DNA of 64,000 nucleotides from Cylindrobasidium torrendii FP15055 ss-10 (GCA_000934385.1 KN880470.1:1-64000), one strand, 5' to 3'; positions 53,447 through 64,000 are shown, counted from the first letter of the stretch. The notes: generated by a model from the sequence alone, not told the origin. Made by a program: numbers and translations.

Positions 53447-54275
53447 CACCCCCATCAGCGTTGGCCGGTATAAGGACCATTCCGAGTCCTCTAACATGTC
53501 GCTTGTGCAGCACGGCCCCCAAGCCCTTCGTCATAATATCCGCCACTTGCTCACCGGTCGGCACCCAAACCGCCTTAAAAGTACCATCCTCGATGTGTTC
53601 TTTGATAAAGTGATATCGAATGTCGACATGTCGCATCCTCGGTGATGCGACCATAGACTCCGCAAGCTGAAGTGAGCCGAGGTTGTCGCCTAGCATTGGG
53701 AACGCCTCATTCGTGAGTTCATCGAGTTGCATCCACCGGAACAGCGCGCGCATGAGCAAGCCCTCCTTCATGAAGTTGGTGAATGCCATGTATTCCGACT
53801 CCGTCGATGATAGCGCCGTCGTCTTCTGTTTCGCGCTTGACCAAGAAACGAGTGAGCCAGCAACGTACATAGCATAGCCTGAGACGCTCTTCCTGTCGTC
53901 GGAATCCATCGCCCAGTCTGCGTCGGTGTACCCCAGAGTCCCACCAGTCGAGACCTTTTGCACCCCCAGTCGGTCGAGCGTGTCACCCCCATAGAGTAAA
54001 CACAGGTCGAGTGTCCCCGCGATGTACCTCATGGCCTTCTTCAGTTCAAGTAATAGTTCGCGAGTTGGGTTGGCTGAGTGTTTCCCGAATCTCGCGACAG
54101 TATAGGCCAGGTCCGGTCGAGTAACGCAGGCTGCCCATGTCATCCCGCCGACTATCTTCATGTATTCGGACCGTATGTCGTCAGGTTTGACTTCCGGTAG
54201 CGCGTTCGACGGAGCTGGTGGTAATTTGTTGAGGTTATTTGGAATCGGTACGTCGATTGGCGTGCAGGATAGCAT
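53424..54275 (-). pseudogene. Copia pol C-terminal remnant (RNase H)
   Basis: A 283-residue open frame. It contains SEYMKIVGGMTWAACVTRPDLAY, YTDADWAMDSDDRKSVSGY, SLVSWSSAKQKT, STESEYMA and HVDIRYHFIKEHI, the RNase H end of Ty1/copia pol, and stops inside the LTR. The frame is +1 relative to the gag-like frame, so no direct gag-pol fusion would form. Upstream in this frame, residues like YLTAFLDAHNM look like the last bit of the reverse transcriptase region. The deletion junction is near 54.3 kb. Described as a broken element. Confidence 0.85.
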
Positions 54276-55506
54276 ATTGTGGGCATCGAGGAACGCTGTG
54301 AGGTAGGTGTGAGATGTGCTGTTCGTGGGACGCGTACGTCAACTTGATGCGTCGGAGGAGTTCTCGGACGTGGTCTAGGGTGACGTTGGTGTTCTCGTCC
54401 TGAGCTAAAGTGCCGTATTCGGTACGTTCGTATGCCATCTCCGTGGGCAGGCAACCGGCAATGTCGTTGAGTAGTATGCGCGGTTGGATGCCGTACATTG
54501 CTGGGTCCGTGGCCTGGTAGATGGCGACGAATGCGGTCCAGGTGTTGTACAGGTCGATGAGGTTGGCCATAGTGCCTCGGAACAAGCGGGCCTTGTCGTG
54601 AGCTGCTCTGATGACGGTAATGGTAGCCCCGCCATAGACGTCCTTGATGCGGTCGTAGACGTCCCGAGCAGTGATGTAGTGGTCGCCTTCATATCCCAGA
54701 CTGGGTACGTGGACCCTCACCGACGCCGCGAGCTTGCTGGTAATGATCGTGTACGCTTTGCCGTCCATGATTTCCCACCGACGGTATGCAGCCGTGTCCT
54801 CTGGTGATGCATGGGAGGTGATTGCTGGGCGGCGAACAGGCATGGCAGATGGGTCAAAGGAAGTCCTAGTTGTCGACAGCTTCGTGACATGTCCCAGGAC
54901 GTTATTCGCCCGAAGGACGTTGCACATCTGGCGGTCCCAGTCACGGAAGTCCGACCTGCCCGACAGCACGGGTATAGAGTCAGTGCTGGTCCATGGCTTG
55001 GGCAAGTCGCTCGCTATAGCAGGGTGAGTCGCCGCCGCCGGAGGGGAGTGCGTGTGATAGTGGACGTGCTGAGCGGGCTGAATAGGCCAATTCGGTGGAA
55101 TCGGCGGGAACGATGGCGACGTGGCAATCACGGGCGTCGGAGGCTGGATGACGTGGTTGGCAGAAAGGAAGGGATTCGTAGATGGCGCTGACGCCGTGGT
55201 CGCAGTCCGGAAAGGGTTTGTGGATGCTGGGGCAGACAGGCTCGCCGCCTTCGCAAATGGATTCCTGCTGGTCGCCTTGGGGAGAGGTGCCACGAGTGTG
55301 TTCGTCTGTTGATTAACTCTCGCCTGCAATATCGGCGTCCACATCTCGGCTAGCTCAGGGTCGTCGGCGAGTTCATTTGCTGTCGGCCAGTACGTATTCA
55401 GGGCGTCTTCGGTGAGAGACATGTCGGCAGAGGAATTGCCGCCGTTGTCGAGGGAGTACTGCGAGCCCAACACGGACTGGAGACGCTCCTCGTAGTCGCT
55501 GTACAT
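54235..55506 (-). CDS. Copia gag-like protein
   Basis: A 423-residue open frame starting MYSDYEERLQSVLGSQYSLD, 122 bp inside the primer-binding site. A Pro/Ser/Asn-rich stretch (repeated STNPF words, about 80-115) precedes the gag-like core: FRDWDRQMCNVLRANNVLGHV, YRRWEIMDGKAYTIITSKL, ARDVYDRIKDVYGG and LDHVRELLRRIKLTYAS. No CCHC zinc knuckle is left, because the frame ends at the deletion junction. It probably still makes a near-complete capsid protein. Confidence 0.75.
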   Translation of the reverse strand: MYSDYEERLQSVLGSQYSLDNGGNSSADMSLTEDALNTYWPTANELADDPELAEMWTPILQARVNQQTNTLVAPLPKATSRNPFAKAASLSAPASTNPFRTATTASAPSTNPFLSANHVIQPPTPVIATSPSFPPIPPNWPIQPAQHVHYHTHSPPAAATHPAIASDLPKPWTSTDSIPVLSGRSDFRDWDRQMCNVLRANNVLGHVTKLSTTRTSFDPSAMPVRRPAITSHASPEDTAAYRRWEIMDGKAYTIITSKLAASVRVHVPSLGYEGDHYITARDVYDRIKDVYGGATITVIRAAHDKARLFRGTMANLIDLYNTWTAFVAIYQATDPAMYGIQPRILLNDIAGCLPTEMAYERTEYGTLAQDENTNVTLDHVRELLRRIKLTYASHEQHISHLPHSVPRCPQYAILHANRRTDSK

Positions 55507-55628
55507 GTAGCCCGACCGTAGGGCGATGTATGCGTTGAAGAGGAAAAAAACTGGAGATCGCGCTGGAAGTCGCGCTCAGTCTCGCCGTGTGCGTATGGTC
55601 ACTGTGGTCGTTTGTATGTCTGTTAGGT

Positions 55629-55638
55629 GCTCATAACC
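55629..55638 (-). other. Retrotransposon primer-binding site (half initiator tRNA-Met type)
   Basis: Directly next to the 5' LTR the element's strand reads GGTTATGAGC. This is complementary to the anticodon-loop region GCUCAUAACC of initiator tRNA-Met. Ty1/copia elements such as Drosophila copia are known to use an internally cleaved initiator tRNA half as primer. Confidence 0.7.
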
Positions 55639-55944
55639 TCCTAGACCGGCGTGAACCTGTACGCTACGGGTCAGATACGGGACGTGGACTCCAGCACCAG
55701 TATGGAAGTAAACGGTCTTTGATTTACCTGTACGCTACGGGTCAGATACGGGACGTGGACTAGATACAGTTAGCTAGGGAACTACCGAGTCGTGAACCTA
55801 CATACCTCCAGCACCAGTATGGAAGTAAACGGTGAGGAGTCTAGCTAAGTGGGTCGCGAACTAAGTAAGATCGGCACTCCCCGTGATGCCATCAGCTGCG
55901 CCTAGCGCACACCAACGCTGACTATCCCAATCCCCCGTCCAGCA
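55639..55944 (-). repeat. LTR, right copy (5' LTR of the element)
   Basis: 306 bp, identical by eye to 53141-53446 and followed by the target duplication. Transcription of the element should start in this copy. I see no clear TATA box on the minus strand. Confidence 0.92.
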
Positions 55945-55949
55945 GTTAT
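55945..55949. repeat. Target-site duplication, right copy (GTTAT)
   Basis: Matches 53136-53140 exactly and marks the insertion point. Confidence 0.85.
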
Positions 55950-56154
55950 TGCAAAGACATTGGATCGGGCTAGGAGGGTATTCCTTGCAAGGCTTTGCCT
56001 AACTTGAAATTTTCAAAAACCGGGCCTCGACAACAGTCAAATCATCACCGTTTTCTGCAGAAGTGCGCGGTCTGTCAACCCAAGCTATCTAGCTCAGAGC
56101 TGCATTATGAACGTACACTCTAAAGATCAGATATTACAATGCGTATAATGTAAC

Positions 56155-58262
56155 CTACATACGCTCCAGTGGCCTCAGACTTAACAACCGCATCGCCTGT
56201 CCCAGCACATCCCGTGCGCTCTCATACATCCACATCCTCGCACGCGCCTTCTCGATGTCTTCTTCTCCTTTGACGACAACTGTCTCCCATGCACTAGAGA
56301 TTGCATGGGCCAAGCGGAACGCGAATGTCACAACGCCAGACGGTTCGTGCGTTTTCAAAGCCGTCTTCACGACATCAGGGTACGAGCCCAATAGGAACAC
56401 GATATCCCTAGCATGTTGGCTCTGGACAAGTGTCTCGATATCGATGTCTGCTGGCTTGGGCAGCGGCAAGAGATGTGGGTTCTTGCGGCCGATAGACACC
56501 AGACGGACATAAGCGTATTGAAGATATGGACCAGTGTCGCCCTCGAAAGACAGCATACGATCCCAGTTGAAGGTGTAGTTGTTAATCCGCTTCGCAGCCA
56601 TGTCCTGGATCTTCACGCCGGTGATACCGATTTCTGAGCTAGTCGATTCGGGATCTTCTACAGCGTTGTATTTTTCCTCATTCTTCCTCATTTGGTCGTG
56701 CATGACCGAGGCAGCTTCACCAATGATTTGGTTGAGGAAGACGACGGTGCCCTTCCGGGTAGACATGCCCTGGACGAGCCCATAGTTGATGTGCAACATG
56801 TCTTTCGCCCATGGATAGTCCATGAGTTCGAGGATCTTGAAGAATTGGCGTAGGTGAAGGTCTTGTTGAGATGAGACAACGTAAATCATCTAGATGGAAT
56901 CAGAGGGGGGTGGATGGTGGTAGTAGATTGCGCACCTTGTCGAACTTGTATTTTTCGTATCTCTCGATAGCAGCACCAATGTCGCGGGTGAGATAGATTG
57001 AAGTGCCATCTGCGTAATATCAGAATGAGAGGCTAGCATGGTCTCGTTAAACACACCCTTCTTCTTGATGACACCACTTCCCAACTTGTACTTTTCGAGC
57101 TGGACGATCTTCGCACCATCCGAGTCGGTGATGAGTCCCAGATCGTTGAGACGGTCGACAGCCTTGTCCATGACCGCTTTGCTGACTTCGCTCTCGCCAG
57201 TGTAGATGTCGAACTTGATGTTCAATCGGTCGTACTCTTCAGCATACTTCTTGATTGAGAGTGCACGCCATTGACGCCAGTTCTTGAGTGCCTCTTCGTC
57301 ACCATCCTCCATACGCTTGAACCACTTGGCAGCGTCGACTCGGACCTCGGGGTTCTCCTCAGCATCCTTGTTGACTTTCACATAGATATCGAATAGGTGT
57401 TTGATAGCGTCGCGCTGGAGTTCCTCTTCGTTCCCATATTTCTCGAACCCAGTCGCGATGAGGCCGAACTGTGTACGATTAGGTCGAATACACTCTATGT
57501 GAAGTGAGGCACCTGTGTCCCCCAGTCGCCGAGGTAGTTCATGCTCAACACTTTCCACCCGCATATCTTGTACAAATTGCTGAGGAAGCCGCCAATAATG
57601 GTGCTTCGTAAATGGCCGACATGAAAGTTTTTGGCGATGTTTGGGGAAGAGTATTCGATGATGACAGTCTTCCCTTGGCCTGTGGTATTAGTACCGTATT
57701 CAGGATTCCCTGAGGCGGTATTGTGTGTGAGGTCGTGAATTTGGTCGAGGATAGCGCGGATGAGGGTGGATGTGTTCAGTTGGAAGTGCAGGAATGCTTT
57801 GTCGTGGGTGACGGCAGCGACATGATCGTCCGCTGTGAACTAGATTGCGTCGGTGGACAGCAATGAAGAAGGCGGGAGACGCACTTGAGAGATGACCTTC
57901 TTGGCATGGTCGTCAACCTTGCCAGGTAGGCGGAACCGTGGCAGCGCGACGGTGAAATCTACGCCTTTTTTGCCGTAGTCTACGCCAGAGTATACTTGGT
58001 CGACAGAGAGCTCTGGCAGCGCCGTAGAGATCTTTTGCGCTATGGCGGAACGAAATGTGTCCAGTACGCATCGGGAGGGATCCATGTCGCGAATTTCTGT
58101 GGCCATCGTCGACAGTCTGCGCCGGAGAGGAAGAGAACGAATGAGGGTAGTGAACAACAGTTTGTCCACTTTTGTCGAGTCAGATAAGGCAAACTTTTTG
58201 TTCGGAACTGGTATACAGAAGGAATCCTCTGATCGCTGCCGAACTCGTGCTTGCACCCTCAA
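56155..58262 (-). CDS. rrs1: Arginyl-tRNA synthetase
   Basis: Five exons with introns 57884-57840, 57512-57469, 57056-57010 and 56935-56890 sum to 641 residues. It charges tRNA-Arg. Class I motifs: [14 protein letters not shown] (HIGH type) in exon 2 and GMSTRKG (KMSK-like) in exon 5. Also diagnostic are [31 protein letters not shown] and the C-terminal anticodon-binding helix ending [10 protein letters not shown]. Two in-frame starts exist: the ATG at 58262, and a second at 58106 (MATEIRD) where normal cytosolic sequence begins. The extra 52 residues are basic and end [10 protein letters not shown], as in a mitochondrial presequence, so one gene may serve both compartments. Confidence 0.93.
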
Positions 58263-58426
58263 TTAAATGCATGAAGGGTCGCGGGCCAGCACAGCGTAGC
58301 GCATAGAATTGTATTCGACGATAGTAAATGCAACATGAGTGTTATTCTGGATTGTCCCACTAATACGATGCGCAATGATATGTACGAGTTGCTGGAAATA
58401 CAGAGACCTCTCTATAGTGCGCTACT

Positions 58427-59123
58427 TCAATCGTCTAGGGCGGGCAACGTGTCTGCAGGCACCTTCTCCCCGAGTGCAACCGAGCGGAACAAGCTGTATG
58501 CACGCTCAAAGTCGTCGTTGATAATCACGAAGTCTTTCTCCGCTGTCTTCGCATAGTCAATTTCCTTTACTGCCGTAGCTAGTCGCTTTTGCACTGAAGC
58601 CTCTGTCTCCGTCCCGCGGTTTTGCAACCGCTCACGCAACAAGGTCATGGATGGGGGCGATATAAAGGTGTAGACAGGGTTGAGGTTCGTCTCCCTGATC
58701 TGCTTTACACCCTGGCGGAGGGTTAGAGTAATCTTGGATAATTGAACACAACGCACCTGTATTTCGATGTCGAGAATGCAGCGCTGCCCGCGCTCCTGTA
58801 CTGCACGCACTGTGGCGAAACTGGTCCCGTAGTAATTGCCAGAGAATTCTGCCCACTCTATGAACGCCTTCTCTGCAATAAGGTCCTTGAAACGATCCAC
58901 GGTCACAAAGTGATAGTCTTTGCCATCTGCCTCTCCCGGACGTGGTTTTCGGGTCGTGTCTGCGACGTGTCGGATGCCATCCAGGCCGGATTGGCAAGGT
59001 TCACGTACGCGAGACGGAAAACCCAAATTTATCCGGAAATTCCGCGAACAGGCGCTTGAGAAGGGTACTTTTCCCAACTCCAGAGGGCCCAAAGAGCAGG
59101 AGAGGTCTGAAGAAGTCGGCCAT
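58427..59123 (-). CDS. guk1: Guanylate kinase
   Basis: Three exons with introns 59008-58960 and 58756-58712 encode 200 residues. It phosphorylates GMP to GDP with ATP in the cytosol. Motifs: [18 protein letters not shown] (P-loop), [14 protein letters not shown] and DYHFV (GMP site), [25 protein letters not shown] and [13 protein letters not shown] (lid). The start is the ATG at 59123. It is divergent from the YANK-like kinase gene across 228 bp. Confidence 0.95.
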
Positions 59124-59351
59124 GGTAGTTTCGTAATAAATATAGATTGGCTGGAGAGTGGACGAAAGATGGGCGGTGGCTGGTGGTCACGGATGGTCAC
59201 TGTCACACCACCCCTTGCCTGTTCTTCTCCCCCCACCCCGCTGAGCGATATACGGGCCTGGTCTCCCGCCATCTTTCCTCCCATCAGGCGCTTCACGACT
59301 TTTCTTTCGTTTTCACGTAGAGACCATATTCCGCCGATCAATTAAGCCGCC

Positions 59352-61095
59352 ATGGGAGGTGTATGTTGCAGACCCACGGTATGTCCGACTACTTGGTCCT
59401 TGTCGCCACACTCATTTCACAGCAGCCCATCGACTTTGACGGAGATGTCACGCTCTTCCATTTCACCCTACTGCGATGTGTTGGCAAGGGCGCCTTTGGA
59501 AAGGCAAGTCGGCTTCCTTCAATGTCCGAGCAACCGCTCATACTCGCTCCAGGTCCGCGTTGTACAGCATAAGCAGACCAAGGAACTTTATGCCCTCAAG
59601 TACATCAATAAGCAAAAGTGCGTCAAGATGAAGGCGGTCCCAAATGTTATTCAAGAGCGCCGACTACTCGAAGAGGTGCGCAGACCCTGACTACCTACGA
59701 TCTTCGAGCTCATGGTCCATAGATTGACCATCCCTACATTGTTAATATGCGCTACGCGTTCCAGGATGACGAGAACTGTTTCTTCTGCCTCGACCTGATG
59801 CTTGGTGGCGACTTGCGATGTATGAACCCGCGACTCTGCTCTTGCCGCCCCTACTAACCGCATGCAGTTCACCTCGAAAGACTCGGGTCACTGGAAGAGG
59901 ATGTGGTTCGCTTTTACGTGGCCCAGCTTGCATCTGCTGTTGCATTCCTCCATGAACATGGTATCATGCACCGGTAAGCATATCGACTTTCCCTTACCGC
60001 TCGCTCATCTTTCGAGTAGCGATATCAAACCGGATAATATTCTTTTGGACCAGCGCGGGAACGCCCATCTGACAGATTTCAACATTGCCGTTCACTTTTC
60101 TGAGCGCAAGCTCACTGGCGTTGCGGGATCCATGGCATACATGGCACCAGAGTGCGTCCCTTTGCACGACAGCCAATCCATAACTCATCCGACTCCGCAG
60201 AATTTTGGCAAAAAGGGGTTATACTTGTCACGTTGATTGGTGGTCGCTTGGCGTTTGTGCATACGAGCTCATCTTTGGGCGGAGGCCCTTCCGCGGACGT
60301 ACCAACAGTGACCTCACGTACAGTATATCCAAGGACTCTCTCAAATGGCCTGAGGATGCAGAGAAGAAATGTACCCGTCCTGGAATGCTCGTTCTCAAAG
60401 GAGTGCGCTTACCCCCTGTTCCGCACCGTTGCTTCTCTGATAGGGCCTTCCATAGCTCCTTGACCGGGATACTTCTCGGCGCACCGGCTGCAAGCCAAAC
60501 GGCGAGGGTTTCCAGGAGCTCCGGAGGAATCCATGGTTCAAAGAAATCGACTGGGAAAAACTGGAACTCAAAGAACTCTCACCACCCTTCGTCCCAGACG
60601 TGCGTTGGCCCATTCGTTTCCCCTACCACTTCTAATAAGACGGGCAGGCGAAGAAGGCCAACTTTGATGCCTCGCATGAGCTCGAAGAGCTCCTCCTCGA
60701 AGACAATCCCCTCAAAGCGAAGGCGCGCAAGGCTTCAAACCAAGAGAACATGACGCCCGAGTACAAACAGATGGAGGACCAGTACGTTGGCATTGTCTGC
60801 CCATTATTACATGGTGCCTTACCCCCCTGCCAGGTTTACGCCGTACGACTTCAAGAAGATGCAACGGCGGTCATACTACCCGCACAACCAATCGCAATTA
60901 ATATCAACCGCGACGGCGGGCTCATCGACGGGTATGGTCTCATCAGCAGTAACTTCGGGGTCACGACCAGGGACACCTATGACCACGGCGGGAGACGGAG
61001 GGCGGGTGACAATTCACAACGGTTCGATGGACATGCATCGACCGGAGGAAGAACATGACGGCGTAGCCTACGATAACGAAAAGGAGCCCCGATGA
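59352..61095 (+). CDS. YANK/STK32-like Ser/Thr protein kinase
   Basis: Multi-exon gene of about 430 residues. Introns include 59379-59422 and the GC-AG intron 59504-59552. The chain starts MGGVCCRP and then shows FHFTLLRCVGKGAFGKVRVV (glycine loop), YALKYINKQ, QERRLLEE, HRDIKPDNILLD, LTDFNIAVHF (DFN in place of DFG), GVAGSMAYMAPE and VDWWSLGVCAYEL. The LTDFNIA word is characteristic of the STK32/YANK branch of AGC kinases. The Gly2 plus CC start suggests N-myristoylation with possible palmitoylation, hence membrane attachment. The Ser/Thr-rich C-terminal tail ends EEEHDGVAYDNEKEPR. Later intron borders were only partly checked. Confidence 0.85.
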
Positions 61096-61972
61096 CGGGT
61101 GTGCGTGATGTTTTGTGCTCTCTCTTCGACATTGTCTGACCAGCTTCCTGCCCCAGGCCACTTCATGTTTCCTTTGATCATGCCTCTGTTTTCGTCTCGT
61201 TCTCTCTTTCCTTGCTCATTTGTCATTTCCGATATTTCTTTACGCTCATTTGTAGGATCACTCTGGATTTCTGTCACAGCGTTGGCTGACTTTTCGGAGG
61301 TTGGGTATATTATTACGGGGGCAGGGTGGCTGCTCATCCCGCCTTGATGTACGACGCGCATAAACGACCTCCCTTATACACATTACAGCCTAGCCATAAC
61401 ATACTACCGCTACACCCCCCGCGGAACGCGATGATATCCAAGCGGTGTGTTCTGTTATGGTACATCAGTTCGTGCCGCTACGTACAGGATGGTCGTCTCT
61501 TCATACCACTAAACTACATACATATGTGCTTTTTCGTACCGTCTTTCTCTTCTGCGCTTGCGTGCTTCTTGCATTCACCTTTGTGCACTTTCCGTGGTAA
61601 TTCTAGCGTCGACCATAATGGCCATGTCATACGTGGTGTGTTTGCTGAAGGATTTCCCAACGGCCATCTGAGTGATACTGGATTCTCACAATCTTTTCGG
61701 TTCAAGTATAGGCTAGATGCCACCTTGACCACACAGTCAGTACATCAGTTGCCGCTGGAATTTTCCTTGGACACTAGATATTAGTACTAGCTCTGAGTAC
61801 TGAGTACTTGACGCCTGGCTTTTCGGTGAATCGGTGCCACTACAACCCGGATCAATCATCAATTCGTGCAACGGATCACCAATCAATATTTCAATGATCG
61901 GAGTCATCCAGCCTTTAGGTCAACCAACGCAACGTTTGACTCTAGTTTGACTACTGGACATTGTCCACTAAC
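61096..61972. other. Intergenic region before the glycosyltransferase-like gene
   Basis: About 880 bp. Open frames (61326-61784 and others) lack family features. Left part is the kinase 3' flank and right part the next promoter. Nothing else recognised. Confidence 0.6.
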
Positions 61973-64000
61973 ATGTTCTCACGCTTGCTGTTATTTCTCT
62001 CATTTGCAGGCGCGATATACTGGCTATATCATCTTGGATGGCAAGACGAAGATGCTGGCACTGCGCTTCCACTGGTCGACCTCGACACATCGATACCCCG
62101 TTATTCTCTGACCGCCATTCTGCCAGTTACTCATAAGGAGATACCAGCACTCCCGGACACCTTGATTCCCTTCCTCTCCCATGCCAAGCTTAGCGAGGTT
62201 ATCGTCGTCGTTCCAGAATCACAAATGGCCGCTGCGCGAGCTCTCGTCCGCGATTTCGTCTCGCTACTGGAAGATTATGCACATCCTGATTTCTCGCTTC
62301 GCGTTTGGCCCACTCATTTAACTCAAAGTGCCGCTACCGTGCGCATTGGATCTCAAGCCATCTCCGACTATGTACTACTCTTGGACGAAACTGGCCTGAC
62401 CACGATCAGCGAAGACAGCAGGACGATGTTGCTGAACCCGCCGCCACTCCAACTTCCCCTCGGACCGCGAGGCATGCACAACACAGCCTGTATCACCGCA
62501 ACTTCGACGACCCAGCCTGCAACATATCTCCTGCCACCATTTGTTCTTCCTAGACGGTTGCTACTCGCAGATTCGCCAATATTCGACGCTGATTCTTGGT
62601 TCGGTCTCGGGAACCATGTCGCTAGCCAAACTGAGCACAGCTACGGAGGGATTGTCCTTGCTCTGGATGGCGAATATGACTCTGCTTGGTGCTCCCAGAT
62701 ATGTCACCACGACCTTACATCCTCGAACACGACTTCAGGCGACGCACTCTTCTCTAGCTCGCACAGCTTTTTGATGTCCAACGACCCGCTGTTTGTCATT
62801 CTGCTACCCCGCCTCGCCGACCTTCAGGCATTCGTCTCTGTACCATGTACGCTTCAAGACCGAGGCTTCACCATCTTCGCCGCTCTTTATGCCCCCACCG
62901 CCGTTCACCCCGACCGACAGCTTACGTATGGATCCTGCGTTCTCGAATACATCATCCTTTCCGATCCCAGCTCTTACTTACCTTATATACGTCGCGCCCA
63001 TGGGAAAGATCCTGATGTTGTCGTTGCGCTGGATGAACTGCGCTTCTCAACGCCTGGAATACCATGGATCGCATTACCGCGACGAGATCTTGCGTACGCA
63101 GGTTGGATGGGTCGCTTATCGCTCCGCGACTACCACAGTAAGCGCCAGTACGGTTTCCTCATAGATTCTATCTGATCCTTTGGATAGACTGGCATCAGCC
63201 CCGGGTCGACATTAGCATAATTACCAAAGATCGCCCACATTCGTTAAGCAGACTATTGGACTCACTGGCGCGCGCGCGCTTCTTTGGCGACACTCTCAAT
63301 GTGCGAGTCAACATGGAACAGTCCGCCGACGAGGAGACAATGAAAATAGTACGCGACTTCCGTTGGCCCCATGGACAAATATTCCTTCATCATCGCGTTA
63401 TACACGGGGGTCTGCTCCCTGCCGTTGTAGAGTCTTGGTACCCAGCGGACGATGACACCTACGGTTTATTGTTGGAAGACGATGTCGAATTGTCTCCACT
63501 ATTCTATGCGTGGATCAAGATGACCTTGTTGCACTACCGGTGAGTCCACTTGACACGCTGCTGTGTGCGCGTTACAATCTCTTCCTAGATATAGTCCAAC
63601 AGACGATGCTATATCAAGTATGTATGGCATTAGCCTGTACCAACAGAAGACCGTCGAGCTTCATCTTTCTGGACGGCAGCCGTTTTCTGCAGACGAGCTG
63701 TTCTCGAAGAATGGTTTCGAATACTCCTCTCCCTACTTGTCGCAGATTCCATGCAGCTGGGGAGCTGTCTACTTTCCCGAGCATTGGCGCGCTTTTCATG
63801 CCTACCTAACTTTGCGATTCTCGCAGGCGAGTATGCCCATTGGGAACCATGTCGTGCCCAGCATACGCTCGAACCGGTGGACAAAATCGTGGAAGAAGTA
63901 TTTCATTGAGATGGTCTATCTGCGTGGGCTGGTCATGCTCTATCCGAATTTCGCGGGGTACAAGTCATTCTCAACAAATCACTTGGAAGTCGGGGCACAT
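61973..64000 (+). CDS. Glycosyltransferase-like type II membrane protein (partial)
   Basis: Starts at the ATG at 61973 (MFSRLLLFLSFAGAIYWLYHLGW, a signal anchor) and is still open at the window end. Introns 63138-63187 and 63540-63588 are frame-consistent. After a large luminal part, a GT-A-like core appears: VDISIITKDRPHSLSRLLDSLARARFFGD, then GLLLEDDVELSPLFYAWI (an EDD metal-binding motif) and SWGAVYFPEHWRAFHAYL. This matches fungal glycosyltransferase-2-like proteins of unknown substrate. An earlier domain (YSLTAILPVTHKEIPALPDTLIPFLSH...) looks like a second, degenerate GT fold. Golgi location is inferred from the anchor. The C-terminus lies outside the window. Confidence 0.8.

Larger units (their letters stand above)
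53141..55944 (-). mobile_element. Internally deleted Ty1/copia LTR retrotransposon
   Basis: A 2,804-bp element in minus orientation between rna14 and arginyl-tRNA synthetase. It is bounded by two 306-bp LTRs that are identical by eye and by a GTTAT duplication, so the insertion is recent. The order on the minus strand is LTR, primer-binding site, gag-like frame, and the C-terminal end of pol (last part of reverse transcriptase region plus RNase H), then LTR. Protease, integrase and almost all of reverse transcriptase are absent. It cannot move by itself and would need a related autonomous copy. Confidence 0.92.

Overview
The window looks like nuclear DNA of a filamentous basidiomycete, probably an Agaricomycete; a Rhizoctonia/Ceratobasidium-like fungus is a guess from overall flavour only. 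Reasons: genes are dense on both strands, nearly every gene is cut by 42-60 bp GT-AG introns, and the content is typical (Fus3-type MAP kinase, F-box/LRR protein, Zn2Cys6 regulators, YANK-type kinase, secreted RNase T1 and GH43 enzymes, LTR retrotransposons). Exon joins were worked out by hand from reading frame, GT-AG borders and protein family continuity. For most genes the exon lengths sum to a whole number of codons.

Layout. 1-1200: decayed Ty3/gypsy-like 3' end plus LTR-like DNA. 1.2-3.8 kb: head-to-head mitochondrial ribosomal protein uS10m and the WD40 ribosome-assembly factor Mak11. 4.0-5.6 kb: tandem pair of secreted guanyl-specific RNases. 6.0-8.2 kb: DUF3632-type protein and MAP kinase. 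8.7-9.9 kb: Borealin-like protein. 10.3-13.1 kb: protein O-mannosyltransferase PMT4. 13.3-14.8 kb: F-box-like protein. 15.0-16.7 kb: trehalose-6-phosphate synthase, with a heat-shock-element-like site upstream. 17.6-19.0 kb: a second Borealin paralogue. 19.3-21.4 kb: APH-family kinase and an orphan protein. 21.7-24.6 kb: class I histone deacetylase (Hos2-like) and Rheb GTPase. 25.0-29.5 kb: ATP-dependent DNA ligase and the farnesyltransferase alpha subunit, head to head. 30.4-31.0 kb: secreted double-psi beta-barrel protein. 31.2-36.1 kb: three paralogous Zn2Cys6 factors. 36.4-38.4 kb: MFS sugar transporter. 39.8-45.1 kb: MRP-type ABC transporter. 46.0-49.0 kb: CK2 beta subunit and GH43 endo-arabinanase. 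50.0-53.1 kb: Rna14/CstF77. 53.1-55.9 kb: complete but internally deleted Ty1/copia element with identical LTRs. 56.2-61.1 kb: arginyl-tRNA synthetase, guanylate kinase and a YANK-like kinase. 62.0-64.0 kb: glycosyltransferase-like gene running off the end.

Most genes are unrelated housekeeping functions. Local themes are (i) gene duplication (RNase pair, Borealin pair, Zn2Cys6 trio), (ii) short divergent promoters (uS10m/Mak11, ligase/RAM2, two of the Zn2Cys6 genes), and (iii) a Rheb GTPase ending in a CaaX box about 4 kb from the farnesyltransferase subunit that would modify such proteins. I found no clearly new multi-gene system. The best leads are the recently inserted non-autonomous copia element, a structured 164-bp element in an unusually long Rna14 intron, the duplicated Borealin, and a LIG4-like ligase without a visible BRCT domain.
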